Of a stretch of 64,000 nucleotides of DNA, positions 1 to 10,621 are shown one piece after another. The notes under the pieces were generated by a model that was not told the origin of the DNA, did no database searches, and was given only the letters and a program-made list of their open reading frames with translations. The translations under genes were made by a program, and so were the position numbers. The number at the start of each line of letters is the position of its first letter. Positions within the stretch are counted from its first letter, which is position 1. Origin of the DNA: Megaustenia siamemsis (taxonomy: Eukaryota; Mollusca; Gastropoda; Stylommatophora; Ariophantidae); contig JAVIAB010000051.1 of the NCBI GenBank assembly GCA_032433765.1, forward strand, positions 81,608,847 to 81,672,846. Direction: 5' to 3'.

Positions 1-645
1 GTTCGGTCGAGATGCTTGTTGTAAACTAGCGACCACACCAACTTAAAAGGGGAACACAAAAGAAGAAAGGATGCAATGTCATATCTATTAATTAAACATT
101 TAGGACCGCACAACTGCAGTGTTGAGTAGAATGTAGTCTCATTATAAAAGATAAGACTTTGAACTAATCGTATACAGATCTGAGCGATATAAAAATCCCA
201 GGAATTCAACAGCTACGTCATGTCCTCTAGATGATATTCCCAATAGGTTATTTCCCCTAGTATGAGTCTAAGTAATATAACGCCATTTAGAGATACGACT
301 TTCTGGGCATAAGGAAATTTACGACAACGTGGACCGATATCTGACTGTGTCAATCACATTCACGACAAACTGGCTTTATTGTAGGCTAAACTTTAAACCA
401 TCGAAATTAGTTTTACGGATAAGTGTAATGGAGCGGTCGATCACACTGGAAAAACATATAAAAGACATTTTCAAGATGACCTTATAAGGCTGTCATTTTG
501 GGATTAATAGAGTGTTGGTAACATTTGAAAAAAAAACAAAGCAAGGCAGGCAGAGAAATACATGCATGGAAACTCTTAAAGAACATTAACTTGGACTGAA
601 AAGAAGTAGAGAAAATTCCTAAGAAAAATAAAACGTTTCTTCTAC
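1..645. other. Unassigned sequence left of the first array
   Basis: AT-rich sequence in which I see no recognisable gene, RNA or mobile element. The short minus-strand open frame reaching into it from the neighbouring array is repeat-derived. Confidence 0.5.
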
Positions 646-2505
646 AGGACTCCATCACAACATTTATCAATGTCGACGTTTGTTCTACAAGACTTGCTTT
701 ACCCAGAACATTTATTAATGCCGACATTTGTTCTACAAGACTTGCTTTACCCACAACATTTATTAATGCCGATTTTTTGTTCTACAAGACTTGCTTTACC
801 CACAACATTTATTAATGCCGACATTTGTTCTACAAGACTTCCTTCACCCACAACATTTGTCAATGCCAACATTTGTTCTACAAGACTTCCTTCACCCACA
901 ACATTTATCAATGCCGACATTTGTTCTACAAGACTTCCTTTTCCACAACATTTATCAATGCCGACATTTGCTCTACAAGACTTCCTTCACCCACAACATT
1001 TATTAATGCCGACATTTGTTCTACAAGACCTCCTTTACTCACAACATTTATCAATGCCGACATTTGTTCTACAAGACTTCCTTCACTCACAACATTTGTC
1101 AATGCCGACATTTATTCTACAAGACTTCCTTTACCCACAACATTTATCAATGCCGACATTTGTTTTACAAGACTTCCTTCACCCACAACATTTATCAATG
1201 CCGACATTTATTCTACAAGACCTCCTTCACCCACAACATTTATCAATGCCGACATTTGTTCTACAAGACCTCCTTTACTCACAACATTTATCAATGCCGA
1301 CATTTGTTCTACAAGACTTCCTTCACTCACAACATTTGTCAATGCCGACATTTATTCTACAAGACTTCCTTTACCCACAACATTTATCAATGCCGACATT
1401 TGTTTTACAAGACTTCCTTCACCCACAACATTTATTAATGCCGACATTTGTTCTACAAGACTTCCTTTACTCACAACATTTATCAATGCCGACATTTGTT
1501 CTACAAGACTTCCTTCACTACAACATTTGTTATTGCCGACATTTGTTCTACAAGACTTCCTTTACCCGCAACATTTATCAATGCCGACATTTGTTCTACA
1601 AGACTTCCTTCACCCACAACATTTGTCAATGCCGACATTTGTTCTACAAGACTTCCTTTACTTACATTTATCAATGCCGACATTTGTTCTACAAGACTTC
1701 CTTCACTCACAACATTTGTCAATGCCGATATTTGTTCTACAAGACTTCCTTTACCCACAACATTTATCAATGCCGACATTTGTTCTACAAGACTTGCTTT
1801 ACCCACAACATTTGTCAATGCCGACATTTGTTCTACAAGACTTCCTTTACTTACAACATTTATCAATGCCGACATTTGCTCTACAAGACTTCCTTTACCC
1901 ACAACATTTAGCAATACCGACATTTGTTCTACAAGACTTGCTTTACCCACAACATTTGTCAATGCCGACATTTGTTCTACAACACTTCCTTTACTCACAT
2001 TTGTCAATGCCGACATTTGTTCTATAAGACTTCCTTTACTCACAACATTTATCAATGCCGACATTTGTTCTGCAAGACTTCCTTCACCCACAACATTTGT
2101 CAATGCCGACATTTGTTCTACAAGACTTCCTTCACTCACAACATTTGTCAATGCCGACATTTGTTCTACAAGACTTCCTTTACCCACAACATGTATTAAT
2201 GGCGACATTTGTTCTACAAGACTTTCTTTACTCACATTTGTCAATGCCGACATTTTTTCTTCAAGACTTCCTTTACTTACAACATTTGTCAATGTCGACA
2301 TTTGTTCTACAAGACTTCCTTTATCCACAACATTTGTCAATGCCGACATTTGTTCTACAAGTCTTCCTTTACTCACATTTGTCAATGCCGACATTTGTTC
2401 TACAAGACTTCCTTCACCCACAACATTTATCAATGCCGACATTTGTTCTACAAGACTTCCTTCACCCACAACATTTATCAATGCCGACATTTGTTCTACA
2501 AGTAT
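646..2505. repeat. 48-bp minisatellite, ~39 copies
   Basis: Tandem array with a 48-bp unit; landmark strings such as ccttcaccca recur 48 bp apart (841, 889). The unit holds atgccgacatttgttctaca followed by agacttccttcacccacaac. A few copies are one or several bases shorter, which shifts frames inside the array. Because 48 is 16 codons and the unit lacks stops in several frames, long open frames appear on both strands (16-residue periods such as FVLQDFLHPQHLSMPT on plus and SALINVVGEGSLVEQM on minus). I read these as by-products of the repeat and not as proteins: there is no unique flanking coding sequence and all frames are open alike. Confidence 0.95.
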
Positions 2506-2995
2506 ACACATTCACTCATTTTAACACAACGTAGTAGTCCACATTTGTTATCAGATGAAATATTTAATTCTTATGAATTCACTTCTAGTGACATAAATAG
2601 AACATTTACTCATTGTAACACGAATAAAACATTCAGTTTTTGTAGTAGAAATGGAACATTCACTCCCTATGCATAAATAAATTTTCTCCTTGTGTGAGGA
2701 ACAGAACATTCATTTCTTACGTCAGGGACAATACAGACACTCCTTGTGACATCAAATAGAACATTCATTCCTGTGGTATGAATAGCGTATTAACTCCAGT
2801 TAGCATGAATAGAATATTCACCCATTGTGGCGTGGACTTTGTAACCGTACACTCATTATTCCCTCACTGTGGTATTAATGAATGGTAAAATCATTTTTAC
2901 ATCAACAGGGCATTCAATCATCATAGTCGTCCATATAACATTTGCTCACTCTAAGTTGATAGAACATTCTTTGATTATAATATCAGAACATTCCA
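2506..2995. repeat. Degenerate short repeats beside the 48-bp array
   Basis: The string gaacattcact and close variants (agaacatttactc, gaacattcattcc, gaatattcaccca) recur every ~30-45 bases, often with taaata or gaatag before it. It looks like an old, decayed tandem array with a unit unlike the neighbouring 48-bp repeat. Confidence 0.5.
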
Positions 2996-3719
2996 AAGTC
3001 CATGAAATATTGACATAAATCCTAATGATGTTGTTTAGCGACAGTCACAAACAAATCAGTTAAACTGCCAAGCAACATTTATGAAAGACATTCCCGCGGC
3101 TCATTGAGATATTCTTGGTTCAGAACAAGGAAGACACGATACCCTATGAAAACTTCGAGACGGAACTAAGGATAACGTACTTTTATGTTACATTAACAGC
3201 TTCCAGTAGGCCTACGAATGTTCTCAATTCTATCAAAAACACATTAGCTTTGCCTCCTGTCTGACCCTATGTACTTCTCTTATAATACCCAACACCAAAA
3301 TATCCCTCAGACCAACCACTATAAAGACTTGTCATTTCCGCGGCTTTCAGTAATAAAAAAATATCAGCTTCTGATAGTAAAGATAAACTATGACTGGTAA
3401 ATGATTTTATTACACACAAGAGTGCCAGCAGCTAAGCTCGAATTTATCTTATTTACGGCTAGAAGAACACTGATGTATATTTAATGATTGTTGCAATGCT
3501 TGTATTTTTGTTCATAACTTTCAATCTGCACTTTTTGTGTGTTAGAGATCTGTTGTATAGGAGAGAGAATTGGTCGTTTTTTGAGGGGTTTTTTTGCGGA
3601 CTGTGTGTGTGTTGTCTAGACTTTATGTGGGTCGTATAAGGTTAGGTTAAGGTTAGGTGATTTTACTTCTCTTTTTTTCTCGTCACTACAGGAAGCTATT
3701 ATGAAACACTATAAGTATT
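2996..3719. other. Unassigned sequence
   Basis: No recognisable feature. A ggttaggttaaggttaggt run near 3640-3660 is too short and irregular to be telomeric. Confidence 0.45.
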
Positions 3720-4600
3720 ATCAAATGCTTTGAATGACAATCATTCGTTGATTAAACAATCATCATTCACTAGTGTAACCAATTATCATTCACTTGCTAT
3801 AAAACCATCAATAGATATTTGATCATTCATCCATTCGATATACAGTTATTCGATATTTATATAATCATCCTTCGGTGATTAAACCATGATCATTCGTTGA
3901 CTATACAATAATCAACCATTGGCTGTGCAATTATCAATCGTTGTTAAACAAATGCGATTTTGGGCCATGTTAAAAGACACACCAGCCTACTAAAAATAAT
4001 CCTGGAGGGGAAAATACAAGATAAAAGAGGCAGAGGCAGACCAAGACTAACATGGACGAGTAACATTAAAAGATGAACAAATCAGCCTATGACAGCCATC
4101 AAAGCAAGGGACAGAGCAGAATGGCGCTCCATGGTAGCCAACCTTCGTTGCGGAGACGGCAAACGTTTATGATGATGATGTTGAAACAATCATTCGTTAG
4201 CCACATAGAGATTTGTTAAATATACACTCATCATTCGGTAAATGTGCACTCATAAATCGTTGACTACACACTCATAGTTTATTACATAAATAAACATCAC
4301 TCGTTGACTACACACTCATAGTTTATTACATAAATAAACATCACTCGTTGACTACACACTCATAGTTTATTACATAAATAACCATCACTCGTTGACTACA
4401 CACTCATAGTTTATTACATAAATAAACATCACTCGTTTACTACACACTCATAGTTTATTACATATATAAACATCACTCGTTGACTACACACTCATAGTTT
4501 ATTACATAAATAAACATCATTCGACTACATACTCATTATTTTTTACATATACAAGCATCACTCTTTTCCAATGTTAACCAATATTTAATCATTAAGCGGA
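3720..4600. repeat. Degenerate ~22-bp array evolving into a 44-bp array
   Basis: From 3720 the motif atcattcgttgactaaacaa recurs with heavy divergence (atcattcactagtgtaacca, atcattcgttgactatacaa). At 4240-4530 it turns into a clean 44-bp tandem array (tcgttgac at 4257, 4301, 4345 and on; about 6.5 copies). The array is interrupted by a LINE tail at 3952-4180, so the repeat predates that insertion. The unit contains stops in most frames. Confidence 0.8.
3952..4180 (+). mobile_element. RTE-type LINE (family C), 3' end only
   Basis: Plus-strand reading gives the basic C-terminal tail of an RTE-like polyprotein: KIQDKRGRGRPRLTWTSNIK, a stop where related copies have Trp, then AEWRSMVANLRCGDG, ending in a gat-gat-gat tail. 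Closely related copies lie at 11.8, 32.3, 55.0 and 63.4 kb. Flanks ttgttaaacaa (left) and gttgaaacaa (right) resemble a slightly diverged target duplication. It sits inside the 22/44-bp array. 5'-truncated and dead. Confidence 0.85.
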
Positions 4601-5006
4601 CATCACTCTCGACCTCGTCATCCATAAGATTTGAATTGCTGTAAAAATTCGATATTTTTAAAACTTCCATCCAATATCTTATCCTCAACGCTACACCAAT
4701 AATCATTACTTTAATGCTGATGAGAATAAAATCAGAAGATCAATAACTGGAGAAAACTGGAGAGATGATTCGTGAAGTGATGCTTTAGTGATGCTTTCGT
4801 AGACACGAGGATGCAATCATCAGTTATAGATCGAGACAACAGAATATAATTTTCATTAAACAGCGTGCTTGAAGAAAAGAAAAACCACATCACCGTGTAG
4901 ATACAATGGTGGCATGAAAGGAAGCCGAAGAAAGAAGGTAAAGCGAAAAAAAAACGAGAATAATAATGCGAAGTGTTTGCGAAAAGCTGTAATGGTCATG
5001 CGAAGT
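4601..5006. other. Unassigned sequence
   Basis: No recognised element. A 60-codon Lys/Arg-rich open frame at 4869-5051 has no family signature and overlaps the direct repeat at 5007; I do not call it a gene. Confidence 0.4.
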
Positions 5007-5083
5007 AGTGATGTGAAGGACTACAGAAAGATATTTGTTTTTGTCAATTGATCAAAAATTTAAATAAAGATTTGATGCCACTA
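5007..5083 (+). repeat. Left copy of a ~77-bp direct repeat flanking a SINE
   Basis: Sequence from agtgatgtgaagga to gatgccacta is repeated at 5380-5456 with roughly eight differences (shared stretches include acagaaagatatttgtt and caattgatcaaaaa). The two copies abut the two ends of the SINE at 5084-5379. Confidence 0.85.
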
Positions 5084-5379
5084 TTTTTTTTGTTCGCCAG
5101 CTTTTACCTCTGACGAAGTCCCTTGAGACTAGGAATTGAATTTTGCGTGTTAATCCATTTTTCCCTGGCAGCCGTGTGCACAGGGGTCCCTCGCCGCACA
5201 GGCAGATAACTCCGACTTCGGAGGTACTCATATTTTTTCCGTCGATGAGTAATTGACGTTTCAAGCCGGGTCTCACTGCTGAGACCAGGGGTGGTTGCCG
5301 CAGAGAAAAATCATAAATAAAAATTCCAAACCGGTGTAGCCGGGATTTGAACCCACAACCTCTCTGTCTCGAAGCCGAC
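5084..5379 (-). mobile_element. SINE family 2, near full length
   Basis: On the minus strand the element carries a tRNA-like head with a B-box-like gggttcaaatcccggcta, then a conserved body (gagacccggcttgaaacgtc, cctccgaagtcggagttat, ggcgagggacccctgtgcac) and an A-rich tail (poly-T at 5084-5092 on plus). Matching copies lie at 21.3 and 23.3 kb on plus. Probably made by RNA polymerase III and moved by a LINE; non-coding. The open frames across it come from the element and are not genes. Confidence 0.85.
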
Positions 5380-5456
5380 AGTGATGTGAAGGGCAACAGA
5401 AAGATATTTGTTCTTTTCAATTGATCAAAAAATTAAATAAAGTTTTGACGACACTA
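5380..5456 (+). repeat. Right copy of the ~77-bp direct repeat
   Basis: Partner of 5007-5083, starting directly after the SINE head. Far longer than a usual target duplication of 5-20 bp. Confidence 0.85.
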
Positions 5457-5983
5457 ATGATGATGACGATACAAAATAAAACAATTTAAGTGATGTCATG
5501 ACTAGGAAATCTAAGCTGCAGTGTCATTAGAACCACACATAAGACTATATCTTGCGGTTTCACGAAATAGGGACAACACAAGAGAACTAAAAGTTTCAGC
5601 TGTCTAGTTTTCATCAGTAAAACAAATTCTGTTTCCTTGGAGAACCATCACATAGCACGGCTTGGCTATCTCAACATGAGAGGGGTCAACTTCATTTATT
5701 CGCATCTATTTTACTCGTAGGTCGCCATCTATACCAGCTCCTTGTGGTGGAGATCCGGTTTAATAGTCACCAGGGACTTCAAACCAAGACTGGCATGAGC
5801 TTCTTACACCCAAGCAAGACCACAGTCTGATCTAGCATGTATAAGTGCAGAAGACGGTGGGAACCAGCCAAAAGCTCACTACAGCAATCAGGATGCCACG
5901 CACTCACGCCAATGGGAAGTATGTCTATAACTGAATATAGTAGACTGAGGAAAACCCACTGGCCAATAGATTCAACACTATAG
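5457..5983. other. Unassigned sequence
   Basis: No recognised gene or element; stops in all frames at short intervals. Confidence 0.4.
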
Positions 5984-6195
5984 ATAAAACTATATGGACC
6001 ACTGCAAGAATTACAAAAGACGGTAAAATGTATGCAGGAAACGACATTGTAGATACAACTTTATGGGCCACACTGCAATAATTACAAAAGACATTAAAAT
6101 ATATACAGGAAACGACATTGCAGATAAAACTTTATGGGCCACTGTAAGAATTACACAAGACAGTGCAATTTATACAGGAAACGATATATTAGATA
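5984..6195 (+). repeat. 69-70 bp tandem triplication
   Basis: Three consecutive copies, each beginning gataaaactttatgggccac or a close variant and ending acaggaaacgacattg. Read in one plus frame the unit gives a 23-residue period (DKTIWTTARITKDGK, then MYAGNDIV), but the second copy has a length change that breaks the frame. Possibly a fragment of a coding repeat; source not recognised. Confidence 0.7.
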
Positions 6196-6761
6196 TAGAC
6201 AATACTTCGGACGAACGAAAGATAGATACTCGTTAGATGTAGAACCTTTTCATAGCACGATGGACCGAAGGGTGTAAGCTCACAGCCAGCTCGATCCATA
6301 ACGCAGACAACAGCCCAATGGATTCATAACCAGAGAGGGATCTAAACCATTCATTTTTTTTCTATCGTAACCTTGACCCTTTTCCTTTCGCCATTTTCTA
6401 CTTAGCCAGATCATATAGCATCCTTCGATTCTATTTCTAGAAGCGCTGAGTCTGTTTCACTGGTGTAGTCACGTGACTATTGGAGTCTTATTGACCATAT
6501 GAATGTTTTCCTTTGCTAGGTTCACTGATAACGATCCTAAACCCCATATACTGACAGGTATGCCACAGGTAAGTTATACTTGTGATATCCTGTTCGTCTA
6601 CTGTTTTTCTACTGATAACGGCTGGTCGCCAAAACTGTTACTTAATGTCCTTATTTCGTAATGCTGTAAGAGATACATTTGTTTTTTTTTTCTGTTATAC
6701 CATCCAGCCTTTCTGTTGCCCGGAATGATTTTAAAATATTTAGATTTTTTTTTCTCCGTGT
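6196..6761. other. Unassigned sequence
   Basis: Nothing recognisable. Confidence 0.4.
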
Positions 6762-6773
6762 TGTTATGGGAAG

Positions 6774-6993
6774 GCACATCATGAGAAAAGGAAAGTTGGA
6801 ATACTTGGTTAATACTGGCAAAATAAAAGGAAAGAGAGATCGCGGACGACAAAGAGAGAAAATACTGGATAGCTTGGTGTCATGGCATGGAAAACAGTCA
6901 ACAACAGAACTGATACGATGCACTGTAGATAGAAGATTGTGGAAGGACATGATCGCCTACGCCAACCGGTATGGCACATGATGATGTTGATGA
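6774..6993 (+). mobile_element. RTE-type LINE (family B), 3' end with target duplication
   Basis: Encodes the C-terminal tail of an RTE-like protein (MRKGKLEYLVNTGKIKGKRD, DSLVSWHGKQSTTELIRCTV, DRRLWKDMIAYANRYGT, stop) followed by a gat-rich tail. A 12-bp direct repeat, tgttatgggaag, lies at 6762-6773 and 6994-7005, so this 220-bp fragment is a discrete 5'-truncated insertion. Relatives: 31.8 and 56.1 kb. Confidence 0.92.
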
Positions 6994-7162
6994 TGTTATG
7001 GGAAGAGGATTAGAAAAGAAATCAGACCCTATTCACCGTTAGAGGTATGGCATGACAGTGCAACAAATAGATTAATTACTAATCTCACAATTCTTAATGA
7101 ATTAGCTGAACTTTCAGTGCGTAGAAGTAAAAATGACCCTTTATATATCCGAATGTTATTAA

Positions 7163-8048
7163 CCTAATCTTAGCTTGCTCGTTATTTCCTTCTGTCCTGT
7201 CCTAAGCAAGAACGGAAGTAATTTAATGTAATTAAAGAGAAGGGGTGAGTGAGTGAGTGAGTGAGTGAGTGAGTGAGTGAGTGAGTGGGTGGGTTAGTGA
7301 GTGAGTGAGTGAGTGAGGGAGGGGGGAGAGGGAGGGAGGGAGGGAAGGAGGAAGGAAGGAAGGAAGGAAGGAAGGACCTAATCTTAGCTTGCTCGTTATT
7401 TCCTTCTGTCCTGTCCCAAATCCAGAACGGAAGTAATTTAATGTAATTAAAGAGAAGGGGTGAGTGAGTGAGTGAGTGAGTGAGTGAGTGAGTGAGTGAG
7501 TGGGTGGGTGGGTGAGTGAGTGAGTGAGTGAGTGAGTGAGTGAGGGGGAGAGGGAGGGAGGAGGGAGGAAGGAAGGAAGGAAGGAAGGAAGGAAGGAAGG
7601 AAGGAAGGAAGGAAGGAAGAAAGGAAGGAAGGACCTAATCTTAGCTTGCTCGTTATTTCCTTCTGTCCTGTCCTAAGCAAGAACGGAAGTAATTTAATGT
7701 AATTAAAGAGAAGGGGTGAGTGAGTGAGTGAGTGAGTGAGTGAGTGAGTGAGTGAGTGAGTGAGTGGTGGGTGGGTGGGTGGGTGGTGGGTGAGTGAGTG
7801 AGTGAGGGAGGAGGGGGGGTGATGGAGGGAGGGAGGGAGGGAGGGAGGGAGGAGGGAGGGAGGGAGGGGAGGGAGGAGGAGGAAGGAAGGAAGGAAGGAA
7901 GGAAGGAAGGAAGGAAGGAAGGAAGGAAGGAAGGAAGGAAGGAAGGAAGGAAGGAAGGAAGGAAGGAAGGAAGGAAGGAAGGAAGGAAGGAAGGAAGGAA
8001 GGAAGGAAGGAAGGAAGGAAGGAAGGAAGGAAGGAAGGAAGGAAGGAC
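7163..8048. repeat. Compound microsatellite in three composite units
   Basis: Three head-to-tail units begin at 7163, 7377 and 7634. Each has a ~85-base unique leader (cctaatcttagcttgctcgt to attaaagagaagggg), then (gtga)n with some gtgg, then a short (ggga)n stretch, then (ggaa)n ending ggac. The units grow rightwards (214, 257, 415 bp), mainly through (ggaa)n. The strand is pure purine over the last ~170 bases. Low-complexity open frames (Ser/Leu/Pro-rich on minus, Lys/Glu/Gly-rich on plus) are not genes. Confidence 0.95.
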
Positions 8049-8099
8049 ATATTAAATATAATAAATAAATAAATAGTATTATCTATTGATACTGCTTGT

Positions 8100-8885
8100 G
8101 CACAATATTTTTAAATTCCAAACGATTTCCAAGCAGCCTCCAAAATGTAATCTGCAGCCTAAAGCCCAAACTTTCTCTCCCAGTATCTCCCAAAGTTTAG
8201 TTTGTAACCTACAACACAAACACTCCCCCACTATAACTCCAAAATAATAGTTTGCAACCCACAACTCAAACTCCCTCTTCCAGTGTCTTTTAATAGTTAG
8301 TTAACAACCCACAACCCAAACTCTCTCTTCCAGTGTCTTTTAATATTTAGTTAACAACCCACAACCCAAACTCTCTCGTCCAGTCTTTTACATTTAGTTA
8401 ACAACCCACAACCCAAACTCTCTCTTCCAGTGTCTTTTAATATTTAGTTAACAACCCACAACCCAAACTCTCTCGTCCAGTGTCTTTTACATTTAGTTAA
8501 CAACCCACAACCCAAACTCTCTCTTCCAGTGTCTTTTACATTTAGTTTGCAACCCACAACTCAAACTCCCTCTTCCAGTGTCTTTTAATAGTTAGTTAAC
8601 AACCCACAACCCAAACTCTCTCGTCCAGTGTCTTTTACATTTAGTTAACAACCCACAACCCAAACTCTCTCTTCCAGTGTCTTTTACATTTAGTTAACAA
8701 CCCACAACCCAAACTCTCTCTTCCAGTGTCTTTTACATTTAGTTAACAACCCACAACCCAAACTCTCTCGTCCAGTGTCTTTTAATATTTAGTTAACAAC
8801 CCACAACCCAAACTCTCTCGTCCAGTGTCTCCCAATATTTAGCTCTCAATTTACAGCCCACATATCATAGCCAGTGTTCCCCAAA
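8100..8885. repeat. ~50-bp minisatellite, about 15 copies
   Basis: Unit of 47-50 bp with agttaacaacccacaaccca followed by aactctctcttccagtgtct. Starts of agttaac at 8299, 8349, 8396 and 8446 give the period. Copies at both edges are more divergent than the centre, as expected when homogenisation is weakest at the ends. Confidence 0.92.
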
Positions 8886-9230
8886 ATCGAATGAACATTC
8901 TTAAAATATTATTCGTTCTTCTCTAAATCAAAATGTCGGATGATGTACTATAGTCTATATACATAGCTCTACCAAGGAAACCTGGTGCCATGGAATCTGT
9001 CTCATGGCGATAATATCACGAAGTGAAGAATGAGAAGTAAAATGAAACTAGAAATTCGCGATGCACACACTAGGTTTGTTGGAGGCAAAAATATTAACAT
9101 CATATGTAAAAAGTGTGCGTGGTGCATTATTTTATTAATTATAAGACGGCTGGTTAACGCCGTTGAACCAAAGACAGGTTTATCTTCTTATTTGCACTTT
9201 TGAATAGAATGTTACGACTTTCGTGCCGTG
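8886..9230. other. Unassigned sequence
   Basis: No recognised feature. Confidence 0.4.
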
Positions 9231-9245
9231 CTTGTTTATACTTAA

Positions 9246-9683
9246 TACAAATAATAATAAATAAATATTATTATATAGGGAACTTCCGAGGCGATAATAG
9301 GGAATAATAGAACGAAGAAGTATGTGTTAGCACTCGGAAATAATGACAGACAAACAACAACAGAAAAAAACAAAGAACAATATATGGTCCGAAGCGGGAT
9401 CGAACCCGTACTCAGTGGCACCGCGCCTTGCCACGAGAAGCCGAACGCTTGGTACACTGCACGCAGCCAACTAAAAAAATTGGCTATTGTAAGCAGTGTC
9501 TTACACAAAGGCGTTCCCATGACTATAGCATAGGGTTACGATCACAGATCGGAAAAAAAAAATTGTATACCTGTACTTTCCTATTAATGCAAGTATCTCC
9601 CAGTAGGGCTGAATACTTTTTCTGTTGTTGTTTGTCTGTCATTATTTCCGAGTGCTAACACATACTTCTTCGTTCTATTATTC
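9246..9683 (-). mobile_element. 438-bp composite non-autonomous element with tRNA-like core
   Basis: Bounded by a perfect 15-bp direct repeat, cttgtttatacttaa, at 9231-9245 and 9684-9698. Inside, a ~66-base segment at about 9300-9366 (including ataatagaacgaagaagtat and gtgttagcactcggaaataa) is repeated in inverted orientation at about 9617-9683. Between the arms, on minus, is a tRNA-like block with B-box gggttcgatcccgcttcgg (plus-strand complement near 9385-9415). A (aat)n-like run at 9249-9275 looks like a minus-strand 3' tail. Tail plus TSD suggest a SINE moved by a LINE; the inverted arms are unusual for a SINE and could mark a MITE/SINE fusion. Confidence 0.8.
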
Positions 9684-9971
9684 CTTGTTTATACTTAACG
9701 GTATTTCATGTACTCATATAGGCCGTCTTTCTTCTACACATTCAATCCACAATCAAACAAATTCTTGAGGTGTTGCAAAACACGAAAAGTATATTTATTT
9801 ACGTTCTATTATTACATTTCGAGTCACAAGTATCGCATAATAAAGTACAGTTAGTAATATTATAATCAAACTATCAGGTGGTCTGGATAACCACCGGACT
9901 CACATAATCCTGGAATCAAACACATTTCTAGATGTCTAAACACTAGTCCTGTTGTGGATTGACAACATCTG

Positions 9972-9974
<3 letters not shown>

Positions 9975-10008
<34 letters not shown>
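9975..10008. repeat. (TA)n microsatellite
   Basis: About 17 uninterrupted ta dinucleotides. Confidence 0.95.
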
Positions 10009-10010
<2 letters not shown>

Positions 10011-10235
10011 CTTCTCATTAAAAATCGCAGCATTATTATTGTGCTCTGCTAATTAGTGTTCGTTATCGCTAATCTGTGCTTATATCTCTAACTTTCTCTG
10101 CAAAACTCTAAGGTTTGTGTCTCTGCTCTGTCTTCAGTCTAATCTCCGTTTCATTCAAATCTTCTCTATTTCTGATCATTCTAATGTATCGTAATGATCT
10201 TCTAACTCTTAGTGATCGGTTTAAGAGTAAGAGTC

Positions 10236-10236
10236 C

Positions 10237-10298
<62 letters not shown>
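10236..10298. repeat. (TA)n microsatellite
   Basis: About 30 ta dinucleotides with one c near the left edge. Confidence 0.95.
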
Positions 10299-10301
<3 letters not shown>

Positions 10302-10621
10302 TTGGGCACTCCCTTTTCACTCGTCTACATGTATATCCGATATCCGCTCACGAGTATGTTAATAAATATTACCCCAAATATTTGTTGACCCTGTGTCTGT
10401 CCGCCCACACAGTCTGGTAAGTATAGTTTTTAAATATTACAGCTACGCGGTCTGACGACCTTTACTATATCTAACATTTGTAATTCCACCCACCACAGAC
10501 TCATCTGGGTGTTTCCTTTACTAAGTGCAATATCACTTTCTCCATTTATACACACAAACACACATAGAATCATTAGCAGAAAAACTATAAAAGTTAAAAC
10601 AAAAATCTGCTCTTACGTTTT

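Larger units (their letters stand above)
9699..10620. other. Unassigned sequence with two (ta)n tracts
   Basis: Apart from the (ta)n microsatellites at 9975-10008 and 10236-10298 I see nothing recognisable. Confidence 0.5.

Noticed and set aside
670..1911. 413-codon open frame across the 48-bp array
   Set aside because: Entirely repeat; other frames on both strands are equally open and no unique coding sequence flanks it.
3640..3662. Telomere-like ggttagg repeats
   Set aside because: Only two or three irregular copies.
7703..8055. Ser/Leu/Pro- and Lys/Glu-rich frames
   Set aside because: Translation of (ggaa)n and (gtga)n microsatellites.
9385..9475. Functional tRNA gene on minus
   Set aside because: Good B box, but it lies inside a 438-bp element with target duplication; treated as SINE head.
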